A DNA stretch of 64,000 nt from Terramyces sp. JEL0728 (taxonomy: Eukaryota; Chytridiomycota; Chytridiomycetes; Rhizophydiales; Terramycetaceae), in contig JADIIU010000005.1 in NCBI GenBank assembly GCA_027603945.1, positions 124,001 through 188,000 on the forward strand, read 5' to 3'. The notes beneath the pieces are model-generated. The model ran no database searches. It was not told the origin of the DNA and was given only the letters and a program-made list of their open reading frames with translations. The position numbers and the translations under genes are program-made. Of the stretch, positions 21,236 to 31,578 are shown piece by piece; positions within the stretch are counted from its first letter, which is position 1; the number at the start of each line of letters is the position of its first letter.

Positions 21236-22718
21236 ATGTATGCAATAATGAAAAAAGTAACGGTGCCCAAGTGCACTACGAATGATTATGCTTTTCTGAA
21301 TGATGCAAAGGGGTTCTATAAGCCCACTTTCAAATTGGAAAACAAAGAAAACAAGGATGCGTACAACAGGATCTTCAAAGGAAAGAAACCGCTATCGAAA
21401 GAGGAATGCGAATCGGAATTCAAAGTACAATGAATTTTATCTAGGAATATAGAGAAACCCACGACAGTAATCGTGACCTGTTGAACCAGGAACGAGTGAA
21501 CCAACTGAATGCGTGTTTTTGCAATGTGATTGAAAGCATGACTACATACAAAGAGTTGATTGCTGAAATCCAGGTTCAAATTAACTAACGCAGAATGAAT
21601 ACATGTTGGTTCTCGGCGCAGTGCTACTCAAAGAGCAGGAGATGGTGTTCCTTAGAAACAAGATTCAATCTGGACTGGGTAGTTTGGCAACACCAAAACA
21701 GTTATCTGATCAGCAAAAGAAATTAGCTTTTTTGAAAGCAAAATACGAAAGGTGTCAAATTGTCCGCCAATACTACTTGGATGAAATCGACAACAACAAA
21801 GTAAAGTTTGCTGCAAATGTAGCTGCACTGTATGATTTGGAGCTGGAAAAGTGGAAACTAAAGAAAAGGAACGATATGCTCCAACTTGGCCGATGGCACT
21901 TTACAAAGGACTGGCTGGCAGAGAGAAAGGCAAACGATCCTGAACTACAGAAAATCTTGGAGTCGATGGACAAAAGAGTACTTTCTCGCTAAAATAGTAC
22001 GACCAATTTCGAAAGCTGATGATCGAAGACGAAGAATTGACGATGCATGATTTTGATTCGATCGAACTAAAAAAGATGAAGGTAAATGCAACTAATGAAG
22101 CAATACGTGGATGATCAGAAACGAAACTGTAAAAATTTACAAAAAGAAATTGAAGATTACACAGGTAGAGAAGAAAGGCTTCGAGCGAAAATAAACAAAG
22201 TTAAAAGCAAAATCAAGGATGTTGAAGATATCATGATTCCATTTGGCGTTGATCTGCTAGATGGAGAGCAAGATGAAAACTCTCGTGGCGAAAGAAGTTC
22301 TATACACAGATATTCAAGGAAAAGCGTTCAAAGGAGAAACACAACTGCTGAATTAAAACCTCCAATTAAAGATATAATGAGAAGACCCTCGCTAATGGCA
22401 CCCAATTCCAGCAAGAGAATGTCAATATCGCAACCTTGGAGGCGAATGTCGCTTGCTGCAATGTCCAACAGAGGTTCTATCAGTGAGACGGCAAAAACAT
22501 CAACATCAATGAAAACCGATTTGGAAACAGTGCCGCAAAGCAAAAAGAATTCCGCAGATAACATAGTTCTCCAAAGTAGACGAACATCCATAATAATTTC
22601 TGGCCCAAACTATTTCAGAGGCAATATGAAAACTCATCAGCAAATCAGTTCCGAGCTCAATGTCATGTTTGACGAAGTGATTGGGCTGAAACCTGCACCA
22701 GAAAATATTCCTGAATAA
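21236..22718 (+). CDS. Coiled-coil protein of unknown function
   Basis: 467 residues, five exons; introns at 21425-21444, 21574-21593, 21978-21997 and 22082-22100. The start is ATG at 21236 (MYAIMKKVTVPKC). The first ~300 residues are charged, helical and heptad-like (EYRETHDSNRDLLNQERVNQ, LSDQQKKLAFLKAKYERCQI, LELEKWKLKKRNDM, DDQKRNCKNLQKEIEDYTG). They include the conserved-looking block LGRWHFTKDWLAERKANDPE. The last ~150 residues are basic, Ser- and Arg-rich and probably disordered (RRPSLMAPNSSKRMSISQ, SRRTSIIISG). The layout resembles axonemal or basal-body coiled-coil proteins, but I cannot name a family. Its stop lies 7 bp from the convergent stop of the CCDC148-like gene. Confidence 0.8.
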
Positions 22719-22725
22719 ACTCTTC

Positions 22726-24570
22726 CTATTCAAACTTTATTGTGCTTATTTGATCGGGTCGCTTTACTGGAGGCTGTATGCTTTTCAGCACGTTATTTGC
22801 GTATTTGGAATTTGTCAAGCCATTTCTATATAGTGCTATTGATATCTTCATTCTGTTATCCTTTATGATTTCGTCAGATGTGTACCCGACTGGTTTATAC
22901 CACTGGTTTCCCGTTTTCTTTTCTCGATGCTTCGCAAAGGATGATGTATCCTTGGTTGTCCTGCTCCAATCACTAGAATTATCACAGGAATACCTCTCTG
23001 CCTGTACAGCTACAGATTGTCGCAAGCTGTTTAGTTTTTGCTCCAGCTTCAGCCTCTCTTTTAACATTAGCTCGTATTGGGCTTCCTTTTCTTTAATTTT
23101 CTTTTGTCGTTCTTGCTCTCTTATTTTTACTCGCTCTTCATTAATCTTAATTAGCAAAGTGGTACTGAATTTTGAATTTCCTGTTCTGCTCTCAGCCTTT
23201 CCTGTAGCTCTAGTTCCAATTCTTGTTGTTTCACTTTCTTTTTTTCTAATTCTTCTCTGTATTGTTCCAGATGGAACTTTATGGATTCTCTTCTCTTTGC
23301 CTCTTTCTGCTGTACCATTTGAACTTTTCGCAGCTGCTCTTCGTGGTACACCTTCCGCGTTTCAAAAGAAAGAATCATTTGATTGATTTTTTGCTCTCTC
23401 CATTGTTTTAGAGTTTGATGTCTCTTTTCCATTTTACTCAGTTGTTGTTCTTTGGATTTTTCGTGTTCCAGCTCTGATTTGATCGCTGCTGCTTCATCCT
23501 ACATTAATTAAAAGTACACTGATATGTTTTAGCGTTGTTGATATAAATTCGCCTTTCATTTTCATGTACATTGCGCGCAAACAATCTCTCTGAATTTCAA
23601 AGGACTTTTGACGATCAATCCAGTCGTATTGACTTGAAATAACTTTATGATTTAATTTCGGTATTTCCAGCTGAATTCTGTCACAGAACATTGTAAATTT
23701 CTCTTTAGTTTGATGGCTGTACTCTTCTTTCAATTTGGCAAATAATTCAAAAATATGTGAGTTGAGATATCCATAAGGCTGTTCGACGATATCCACGTAC
23801 AACCCTTTTAGTTTCGCCAATTCCTGTTCGTACCACCGTCCAATTCTAAATTATTTCAAAAGTACTTGCAGGATTCGTTGAAATGATATGTCTGCAAATC
23901 TTCATGCTGGTATTTCAAATCTCTAAATCGCATAATGGCTCCATCATATTCAATCCATTCATCGAAAACACCATCCTCGTCTGGATCAGTGTTTATTTTG
24001 CTGATTTCGTTTTCCAACCTGTGAATTTTTTTGGCATCCTAAGTATTAACATTACCCAGCAGTACCTTTCCATTCAACTCCTGTATCCTCTCCTTTTGGT
24101 GTTGAATTTTTTCCAACAAGACTTTGTCTGATTTGTCACTGTGATGCATATCTTTTGACAGGTAATGCAACTCCATCACATCGTCGCGCAATTCTACTTT
24201 TAACTCGAACATACCTTCTGCCTCAGACATATCCGTGATTTCCCTATGCCAGTACCATTTCATCTCATCTCCATGGTCAAACTTTAGAAAGTGATTTTGG
24301 ATATCCAACAGGGATGTCTTTCTCCAATGGTATAGCCTTTCAATCTCATCCAGCCATATCGCTCTATGCTTTTGTAGTGCCACGGTATTTTTGAATTTGA
24401 AACGATAGGTATCAAAGGTTTGTAGCTGAGTTAAAAAAAGCTACTTTTCGTTCAGACTCTTCCGCCTTCAGCTTCATTTTGTTGATTATTAGCTCGGCCC
24501 TATTCAAAGACCGCTCTTGTTCTACTTTCCGGCATTTTCTCCGTAGGAATGCAGTTTCTAATGAAGACAT
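22726..24570 (-). CDS. CCDC148-like coiled-coil protein
   Basis: 579 residues, six exons; introns at 24426-24444, 24039-24065 (27 nt, the longest in the window), 23846-23865, 23499-23517 and 23146-23165. It is mostly coiled coil (VALQKHRAIWLDEIERLYHW, QWREQKINQMILSFETRKVY, RVKIREQERQKKIKEKEA). The C-terminus carries a block I associate with animal CCDC148: LNSLRQSVAVQAERY, then GYTSDEIIKDNRMKISIALY and RNGLTNSKYANNVLKSIQPP. CCDC148 is found mainly in ciliated organisms, though its role is poorly known. CCDC112 is the main alternative. The start codon lies 18 bp after the stop of the RasGEF gene on the same strand. Confidence 0.65.
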
Positions 24571-24588
24571 TTATACGCGAAATGATTT

Positions 24589-27500
24589 TTATTTGGTCAT
24601 CCATTTATCTCTCAACCGCAATTGGTCGTCCCCACTCTTTGCTTCACACAGACAGCTATATTTATATAGCGGAGCTTCTTTCAGCGCGCGTAGATTATTG
24701 CAATAGTCTTCGGCAATCTGCATTCCTATACTATCTCTTTTAATTGCCAATGGACTGCTAGTCAGATTCGTGAAATGAACAATATGGTTGTAAATAAGTG
24801 TTATCTTGTCAAAGTTGATTGTTCTTTCTGCTTTATCTTGGTCTGGTGTTGCATTAACATATGTGGGATTGCCTTCGTTCATGAAAAACAAATCTTTGAG
24901 CAACAGAGATAAAACTGGAATATATGATTTGCCTTGGTCCAACTCTTCTATGGCCGCACGAAAAACTTTGTAGTTTCCTACCGGAGTAGTCAGTTCTTCA
25001 ACTCCCTGGAGCTGCTTCATCCTTTTTGGCTCAACGTTCTACCATAAGGAATGTATTACCTCCCAAGTAGCTTTTAATCTGCTTACAGAAACCAAATTAA
25101 GACCAGAGACGATTGCGAGCAAGGAATTGAAGTTGTTTGTTTTTTGACACTTGGTGGCCAGCTTTATGATTCTTTCAACTACTTTCACTCTGTTTTTCAT
25201 TTCTGGCTGGGTACAGATTTCAGTTGCAACCCAGTAACTTATCTACAGATTAAAAATTGCTACATTATTAAAATGGTTCACAATATCATTGATACACGCT
25301 ATTTCCTCTTGTATTATCGTTTCTTTTTGCGATTCCCACGTGTGAATCAATAATGACAGCGGAGTAACTGTTTGCAGCATCTCTTTTTCTTTCAACATTA
25401 GTGCATTCGCTAGATCATCAAGATCAAGATCTAGGAACGGCATTTCTTTCTTTTTTTCTGTGGGAGAAATTACATTTGGCTTTTCATTCCCTGAAGAAAC
25501 AGTCTGTAAAGATAGCCTTCTCTTGTCGTTTGCTATCGAGCTAACTGTAGAGAGCATAGATGTTCTCCTGTCGGAACTTAATTTAGATGATCTGGGGTGC
25601 ACGCCTTTTTGTTGTATCAGGCATATTAACAACTGTTGCAGCTGCGTAAACTGCGTTTTATACTTTGCATCTAAATCTTGATCGGCTTTGGTTGCTCCAA
25701 AGGAATCTGTAATAGCTTTGGCAAAGTAGTTGATTTGAGATTTCATTTCATCCCTTGCAAAATCTGGACTGAATATTCCGCTGATCCAAGTTAGCACGAC
25801 TGATATTGTTCTATATTATCCCTTTAATACCGCAATTTGATTACTGGCTTCCATTGGGAATGATAATCGTTTGATGGTACTAAGGGATGCAGACGCCCTT
25901 GAAGCTTGCGCAATAGAGTAACCCCGTCTATGAATCCTCGATAACACTGCAAAACCATCCAGATAAAATGTTTATCTATATCAATTGGATATTACTTGGC
26001 CCGTAGATATCTGTCATTCTTTCAACTAATTTATCTAATTTCACAGATGATATTTCAAATGGCGAAATAGGTTTGCCTGCGATTAGCCTAAACCTACCGT
26101 TACTGTCATTGTTGTACTGTATCTGCTCAATTCCATCTGCAACGCTGTTTATTCTGAACAAGGCTGGCGTTACGTTCTCGTCCACCAATGTATCGTCTAT
26201 TTTACCGTTGAAGAATGGCAAGCGGTCAAAGTTGTCCAGTATTATTCTGTATTCTCTATCAAAGATCTCAAAATACATGTCTGTATCGTTTAGTCTGACA
26301 TTTGATCCAAATCCCTCTGACACCACAGCTGACAATGAATTAAACATTGCAATAATTTCAATCTGCATTAATTCAAAATACCATTTTTTTGTAGCTTGGA
26401 GCTTGGAATTTTACTTCGGAATCATTGTTTTTTACAATTAATTCAAAGTCGATAGTATTCTTCAGCGATTTAGAAAACGAGTTTTTCAAACCCATTTCAG
26501 TTATTACTTCAGTAGTGATCGCTATATTAAAGATTCTTACGTTCGATAACGAGCAAAATTGAATCATCAATCCGTATTATGCAATCGTGGAATTCGTTAT
26601 CCACCCATATCTTCATTTGGTCCTCTATACTGATTCTGGTAGGGGTAGTGTCTTGAGAAACTCTTTTTTTCATTGAAGACAGTGAAAACGAAGGCGATTT
26701 TGAAATTTTTACAGGTTTTGGAGACGGCTGGGGTGACTTTGAAGGAGCAGAGTTCAGTATATCCAGGAGATCGACGCTCCCACTTTCCTTTTCGTCTACT
26801 TCCACTTTGCTAGATGAAGAAAGAACAGACGCAGAGCTTGCCTTTACTAGCCTGATAACCGGCTCGTCCATGTGAGCTGTCGAAGGTGCTCGAACATTGA
26901 TTTCACACTTGGGAGTAGATTTCAACATATCCAATATCCCCATTTCAGTTTGTGAAGCACCCCCTTCCTCGTTTTCCATCGGAGGAGGAAACGATGCTCT
27001 AGATAGCTTTAGTGGTTCTGCTTTGATATCGCCCAAACTAGGGTTGCGAGATTTCTTTTTGAATATGAATGGCGTGGCATCAACTTGGGAACTCTCTGGT
27101 TGTTCCATGAGCGAATTGAAACTTTTTGCAGATACGCTGTTTCGTTTCTTTGATTGAATTGCAGGTAATCCCAGCTTAGTAGCGATACTTCCACTCCTCC
27201 TCCTTTCATATCCATATTTGTTTGACGATATTATCGTTCGAAAAAAGGATTTGTCTTGCTCCACTTTCCGTTCCTATGTTAGCAAAATTTACAGGTGTGT
27301 ATCCAGCATTTTTCACCAATTCGGAATCAATATTTTGTACAGAGTAGATTCCTCCTCCTTCCAGTATAGCCATCCCTCTGGTGTCTGTCGAGCATTTTAG
27401 CCCGGTTTTGTGGTTGTAGATTACCGAATCTTCACCATACCGTGATTTGACATTGATTTCAGTGTCTGCCAAGTAGTAGAGGGAATTTAATATAAGGATT

Positions 27501-27619
27501 TTTGATTGATGGTCAATGTGTTCCATTAAATGTAAACAATTTTTGTTGACCATTCCCATTGTTTGATCATGCCCAAAAGTATTCAACTGGAAAGGTGACC
27601 ATAATAATATGGTAAACAT
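24589..27619 (-). CDS. Ras guanine-nucleotide exchange factor (RasGEFN + CDC25 domains)
   Basis: Activates a Ras/Rap-type GTPase by nucleotide exchange. 963 residues, eight exons; introns at 27274-27292, 26522-26540, 26363-26381, 25976-25995, 25811-25830, 25243-25263 and 25039-25059. The N-terminal ~110 residues (LILNSLYYLADTEINVKSRY) look repeat-like, perhaps ankyrin, without a firm match. A disordered Ser/Pro-rich part follows, then an unassigned region from MKIWVDNEFHDCIIRID to about residue 520. RasGEFN is at ~530-620 (HFIWMVLQCYRGFIDGVTLL). The catalytic domain runs from ~700: HFNNISYWVATEICTQPEMK, NNFNSLLAIVSGLNLVSVSR, LKATWE, SYIPVLSLLLKDLFFMNEGN and INFDKITLIYNHIVHF. The start could instead be the Met at 27559 or 27553, since ATG 27619 is only 11 bp after the nicastrin stop. 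Its target is unknown; a Ras-like GTPase gene lies at 38864-39820. Confidence 0.88.
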
Positions 27620-27630
27620 AATACAATTTA

Positions 27631-29637
27631 TTAGTTATTGAATTTGGGGAATATGCGGGGCCAGTAGTAAGTAGCTGCTGCTGTCAAAATTGTCAGCAAA
27701 ATCCCGCCAGCCAATTGTAGAATCTCCACTGTTGGATTGATGGTTTTAAAGACTCTGGTTTGAGCAGTGTCCCATCTATATTAAAGAAATACTACGTTGT
27801 TTCTGTCCAAGTGCCGTTTAAAGTCCCGACAACTTCATACTGATTGGAATTATAATTAAACTCTAATCCAGTGCCGTATGCATCGTGATATCTAGTCATT
27901 GCTTCAATACAGCTCCCTAAAAAGCAAAACTGGTTTCCCTACCATTAGTATTACTTACAGAGCAGTCTGTTTGTTTGGTGCATTTCCCCCCGATATTCTG
28001 GGCAGTAATATTAGTCATCATGTTGTGAATAAACGTTGCTTGTCTGGAAGCACCTCTACCAAAACCAAAAACGCTGGAATAAGAGGCTTCTACATCTGTA
28101 TTTGCGCCAGAGTTGTAAACCGTCTGCATCAAGGAACAAGAAAAATTGCGGGTAGCACAGTCCAGCATTTGATGGATTAGCGTACAATTAGCCGCGATTT
28201 GAGGTGGAGCTGGGTTTCCGCTTGCCAAAGTATATATCTTTGATGCAGTAACATTAACAAATTGGCACAGGTGCGTGATATGGTTGTCATTCCAAGTCGG
28301 TAAATCCAATTCCGACTCGAAATATGGGTTGGAATACTGTTTCTCATAGTCCGCAAACACAACTCCTGGAATTTTCTTTCTGGAAAGAAACGACATCAAT
28401 GATGAAGGAGGTAGCTGGTTATTTACATTAGTAAATGCTGGCGAAATTGTCAAGTTTAGTTGTCCAGATTGATTGAATCCTTGTCCAACTGATGAAGATG
28501 CAAACGTCTGTGCTAGCTTTGTAGTTTGATCATTCACAGTGTCGACATGCATAAAAATATTTGTGGATTTACTAATATCACTTTGCAATAATCCAACGGT
28601 ATCAAATTCAATCATTGTTTCAATATTTTCAAAATTGATCTTTGTAAAATCGATTTTAGCCTGGCAAGGTTGAGCACAATCGCCGTTTACATATGGACAT
28701 CCAGATGTAGCTTGCTTATTGTTGTCCTTGCATACAAATGGTGTTGCTATATCTTTTACAAATCTTTGTGACCCCGCGAATCCCCATGTTTCTGCGCCAA
28801 AGAAGGTAAAAACAATATTCTTTGGCAGGACAGTGTTTCCCTTTGACAATGCATCCGCAATCGCCATTAGTACCACAGGAGATGCCCTTATTGCAGTTCC
28901 AAATGATAGATCCCTCACAAGTGCATTACTGTCAAATCTGGACGACAATAGTATAATTGGTTTCTTATCAGTGTTGCTGATATTTGCATTGAGACTACTC
29001 CACACAGATAATTCTCCGATTGGTTGGCAGAAACCTATCTAAGCGATAAAGCACCTCTTTTTAAGCATATTGACGACTTGCCGACTGACCAAGCTTGGCC
29101 TGCAAATTCCATGGAATATAAAGGAAATGAACTTTGAGAGTTCTTGTTATATTGGAGCGCATCATTCAGTGAAGCTGGAATATTGTCTTTTAGTATTTCA
29201 AAGATTGGAAATCCATAATTATAGTACGCAAGTCCGTTTCCATTTGGATTCCAACTATAGTTTGAATTGGGATATAAGCCATATTTTGAGTTTGGGTTAG
29301 GTAATCCGAATGATAGACTATTGGCACTGTCTTGAATCAATACTAATCCTGCAATCTTGCCGGTATTTTGGAGTTTGGTGATCGATGAAGGGAATAGCGA
29401 TATTGGCAATACGACTGCATATTTTTGGTTCAAAGAATTATCAATAAAGGATTGAAGGTCATCGCTGCTTTGTATCTGCGTGAGAATCCCAGTGTATTTT
29501 CCTTGCGCATCCGCTCCAACCTGCCCGTCTTCACTTAGCAGTCTCGATGAAGCACTAGAATAATCTATACCTTGATATATTTTGCTATCCAGGAACATGT
29601 CTGCCATCACCAGTGTTGATAGCAGCAGGAATTTCAT
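27631..29637 (-). CDS. NCSTN: Nicastrin, gamma-secretase substrate-receptor subunit
   Basis: Type I membrane glycoprotein that gates substrate entry to presenilin in gamma-secretase. 648 residues; introns at 29035-29054, 27939-27958 and 27776-27795 (all 20 nt). It has a signal peptide (MKFLLLSTLVMADM) and a large peptidase-fold ectodomain with many N-glycosylation sites: ILLSSRFDSNALVRDLSFGT, TFFGAETWGFAGSQRF (keeping the Glu and the Gly-Ser of the human GETFDYIGS block), LPPSSLMSFLSRKKIPGVVF and the paired Cys region. Before the single C-terminal helix (LQLAGGILLTILTAAATYYW) the conserved GTWTETTWDTAQTRVF corresponds to the family's TWTESxW. Typical metal ligands of M28 peptidases are not kept, as expected. 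Yeasts lack gamma-secretase, so presence beside eEF3 is informative for placement. Presenilin, APH1 and PEN2 are not in this window. Confidence 0.92.
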
Positions 29638-29771
29638 TTTTGATTTGGTTGGCTTTTCACAAAATCAAGCCCAACCAAATCCAAATTTCAGTAACAGTAC
29701 TCTTAGACCAGGATGAATATATTAGCTTATCAAAGAAATACCAGCAGTCACTGCAAAGCTTTAAGATAGAT

Positions 29772-30530
29772 TTATTTGGTTGATTTGATTACATTTGAGC
29801 CATAGATAATTTGGCTGAATTCACCAATCAAATTCATGCAGTAGCAGTCTATTTTGAACGACCCTGCTGACATGTAGCCCTCCAGTTCAAACAGCTGGAA
29901 ATTCCCCACTACTCCTCTCGGTTGCTCATATATTGCTACGAAAGGGTCTACACTATCGCTTTTTTTCAATCGATCAGCCCTAATCTGTACTAGTCCCATC
30001 CATTCTACTATTTCATTGTGGTTTTCCAAATCAATGATTACATAATTGGACAGCGAATATGATTTTATGGTAACTGGTATCTTTTCCATGTTGAATTCAC
30101 TTGAATATTCAAAAGAAATGAATTCAGCCTCTCCCAGATCATCCAGAATCTTTCTTGTGCGATCATTTATTTCCTTTACAGTAACAGTGTATCCGTTATC
30201 TTTTTTGCCCACCAATCCAAATTTGAAATACTCCTGCTTGTCCAGCTTGATTGTAACACAGTCAGAAACAGAGATATTGCTGTTGAAACATTTTATCTTA
30301 CCAAATACATTAGTTATCAGTGATTTGAATCGGAAATAATGCAGCTGCGGTGCTGATTTTCCTACTATATATGCCCTTTGTATTATATCTGCCTCTATTC
30401 TATCTGTTTTGGTGATTGTCATTCTTTTTTTTCGGGCAAGAATTCTGAGCTGAATTTGGAAATGGTAAGCTACTTTAGTTCTGGAAGAGTAAACTTCTGG
30501 AGAGTAGCGGTTCCCTCTGTGCAATTTCAA
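29772..30530 (-). CDS. RPP40: Ribonuclease P/MRP subunit RPP40-like protein
   Basis: Protein subunit of nuclear RNase P/MRP, which processes tRNA and rRNA precursors. This intronless ORF encodes 252 residues. The best alignment to animal RPP40 is VTIKLDKQEYFKFGLVGKK (human-type VTIEVSKDTYEELGLVG) and, later, NEIVEWMGLVQIRADRL with SVDPFVAIYEQPRGVVGNFQ and LEGYMSAG, matching the family's WLGAV..NADL, FISTY and the following Thr/Gly block. The protein is shorter than human RPP40 and its N-terminus is poorly conserved. No catalytic residues are expected because RNA is the catalyst. Similarity is moderate, so the call is likely rather than certain. It begins the minus-strand run RPP40, nicastrin, RasGEF, CCDC148. 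Confidence 0.6.
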   Translation of the reverse strand: MKLHRGNRYSPEVYSSRTKVAYHFQIQLRILARKKRMTITKTDRIEADIIQRAYIVGKSAPQLHYFRFKSLITNVFGKIKCFNSNISVSDCVTIKLDKQEYFKFGLVGKKDNGYTVTVKEINDRTRKILDDLGEAEFISFEYSSEFNMEKIPVTIKSYSLSNYVIIDLENHNEIVEWMGLVQIRADRLKKSDSVDPFVAIYEQPRGVVGNFQLFELEGYMSAGSFKIDCYCMNLIGEFSQIIYGSNVIKSTK

Positions 30531-30710
30531 TACATTGATCGGCGACTACTCAGCGTGCATATCAAGGTGGAATCTTTATTTCTTGTTGAATTCTAGTCGT
30601 TTTAGGTGACTGGAATTGGTTACCGGTGTTCCCCAGCATCACCAGTTCCATCCCAAGTCCATTTATTTCTTTTGACATTCTGGAATTTCCAAATCAATTT
30701 TTTGAATTCA

Positions 30711-31499
30711 ATGGAGCAATTCAACGATGAAATACTGGCAATGGAATCGATATACAATGTAAATTTAACTACAGACCCAATAGAATTTGAGACACCCATC
30801 GGTCGCATCAAATTTCATTTCCAATTTGAGAATTACAGACCCACTGCAGACTTTAAAATACCAGCGATATTTCCGATTGATTTACAAAAGGAATTCGAAA
30901 AGTCCGTGGGAAATGATCTACAGAAATGCAATGAGTTCACCGGTGATTGTGTACTGTACGATACCATTGAATTTATACGGGAATATCTGGAATCTGAGTT
31001 CATTGTCAAAATTGAAGAATTCAAAAAGACTGCGGGTAATTTGAATACCAGCAAAGAAACAGTCGCAATTCAAAGAGTAAAGGAGGAGACTCTGGCTTTG
31101 CGCGTAGGAGAGGATGGATACGGCATTATCCCAATCACAGTCCACCACTCAGAACAAACAATTGAATCCAAATCAGTCTTTGTTGCTCATTGCGCACGAG
31201 TCACAAACGAAAAAGAACTGGAAATGGCCTTGGAAGCACTGCTGATGAACAGCCGACTCAAGAAAGCAACGCATAATATAGTAGCATACAAATTTGGAAG
31301 CATTAGTGATTTTGATGATGATGGAGAAGATCAAGCCGGATCCAGATTACTGCATTTGCTTAATTTATTGAACTTGGATAATGTCGTGATAATGGTGTCG
31401 AGGTGGTTTGGAGGAGTGCTACTAGGGCCGGCAAGGTTCAAAATTATAAATAATTGCGCCAGGGATTTGCTGGTATCTGCCGGCTATATCAAGAAATAA
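30711..31499 (+). CDS. YIH1: IMPACT/YIH1, regulator of the GCN2 kinase
   Basis: Binds GCN1 and competes with GCN2, damping the amino-acid-starvation response. 262 residues, intronless. The start is ATG 30711 (MEQFNDEILAMESIYN), the expected beginning of the RWD domain (residues ~1-105). A linker leads to the UPF0029/Impact domain (~150-262): SKSVFVAHCARVTNEKE, ATHNIVAYKFGS, DDDGEDQAGSRLLHLL, VVIMVSRWFGGVLLGP and RFKIINNCARDLL, all hallmark motifs. Length matches yeast Yih1 (258). It is divergent from the RPP40-like gene with 180 bp between starts. Confidence 0.95.
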   Translation: MEQFNDEILAMESIYNVNLTTDPIEFETPIGRIKFHFQFENYRPTADFKIPAIFPIDLQKEFEKSVGNDLQKCNEFTGDCVLYDTIEFIREYLESEFIVKIEEFKKTAGNLNTSKETVAIQRVKEETLALRVGEDGYGIIPITVHHSEQTIESKSVFVAHCARVTNEKELEMALEALLMNSRLKKATHNIVAYKFGSISDFDDDGEDQAGSRLLHLLNLLNLDNVVIMVSRWFGGVLLGPARFKIINNCARDLLVSAGYIKK

Positions 31500-31578
31500 A
31501 TTGTGTCTGCATTTTAATAATGGGAAATGCAAGTTGGAGATTGCAATATTTTAACTTTTCTTGTGCAACAGAGTTAAA

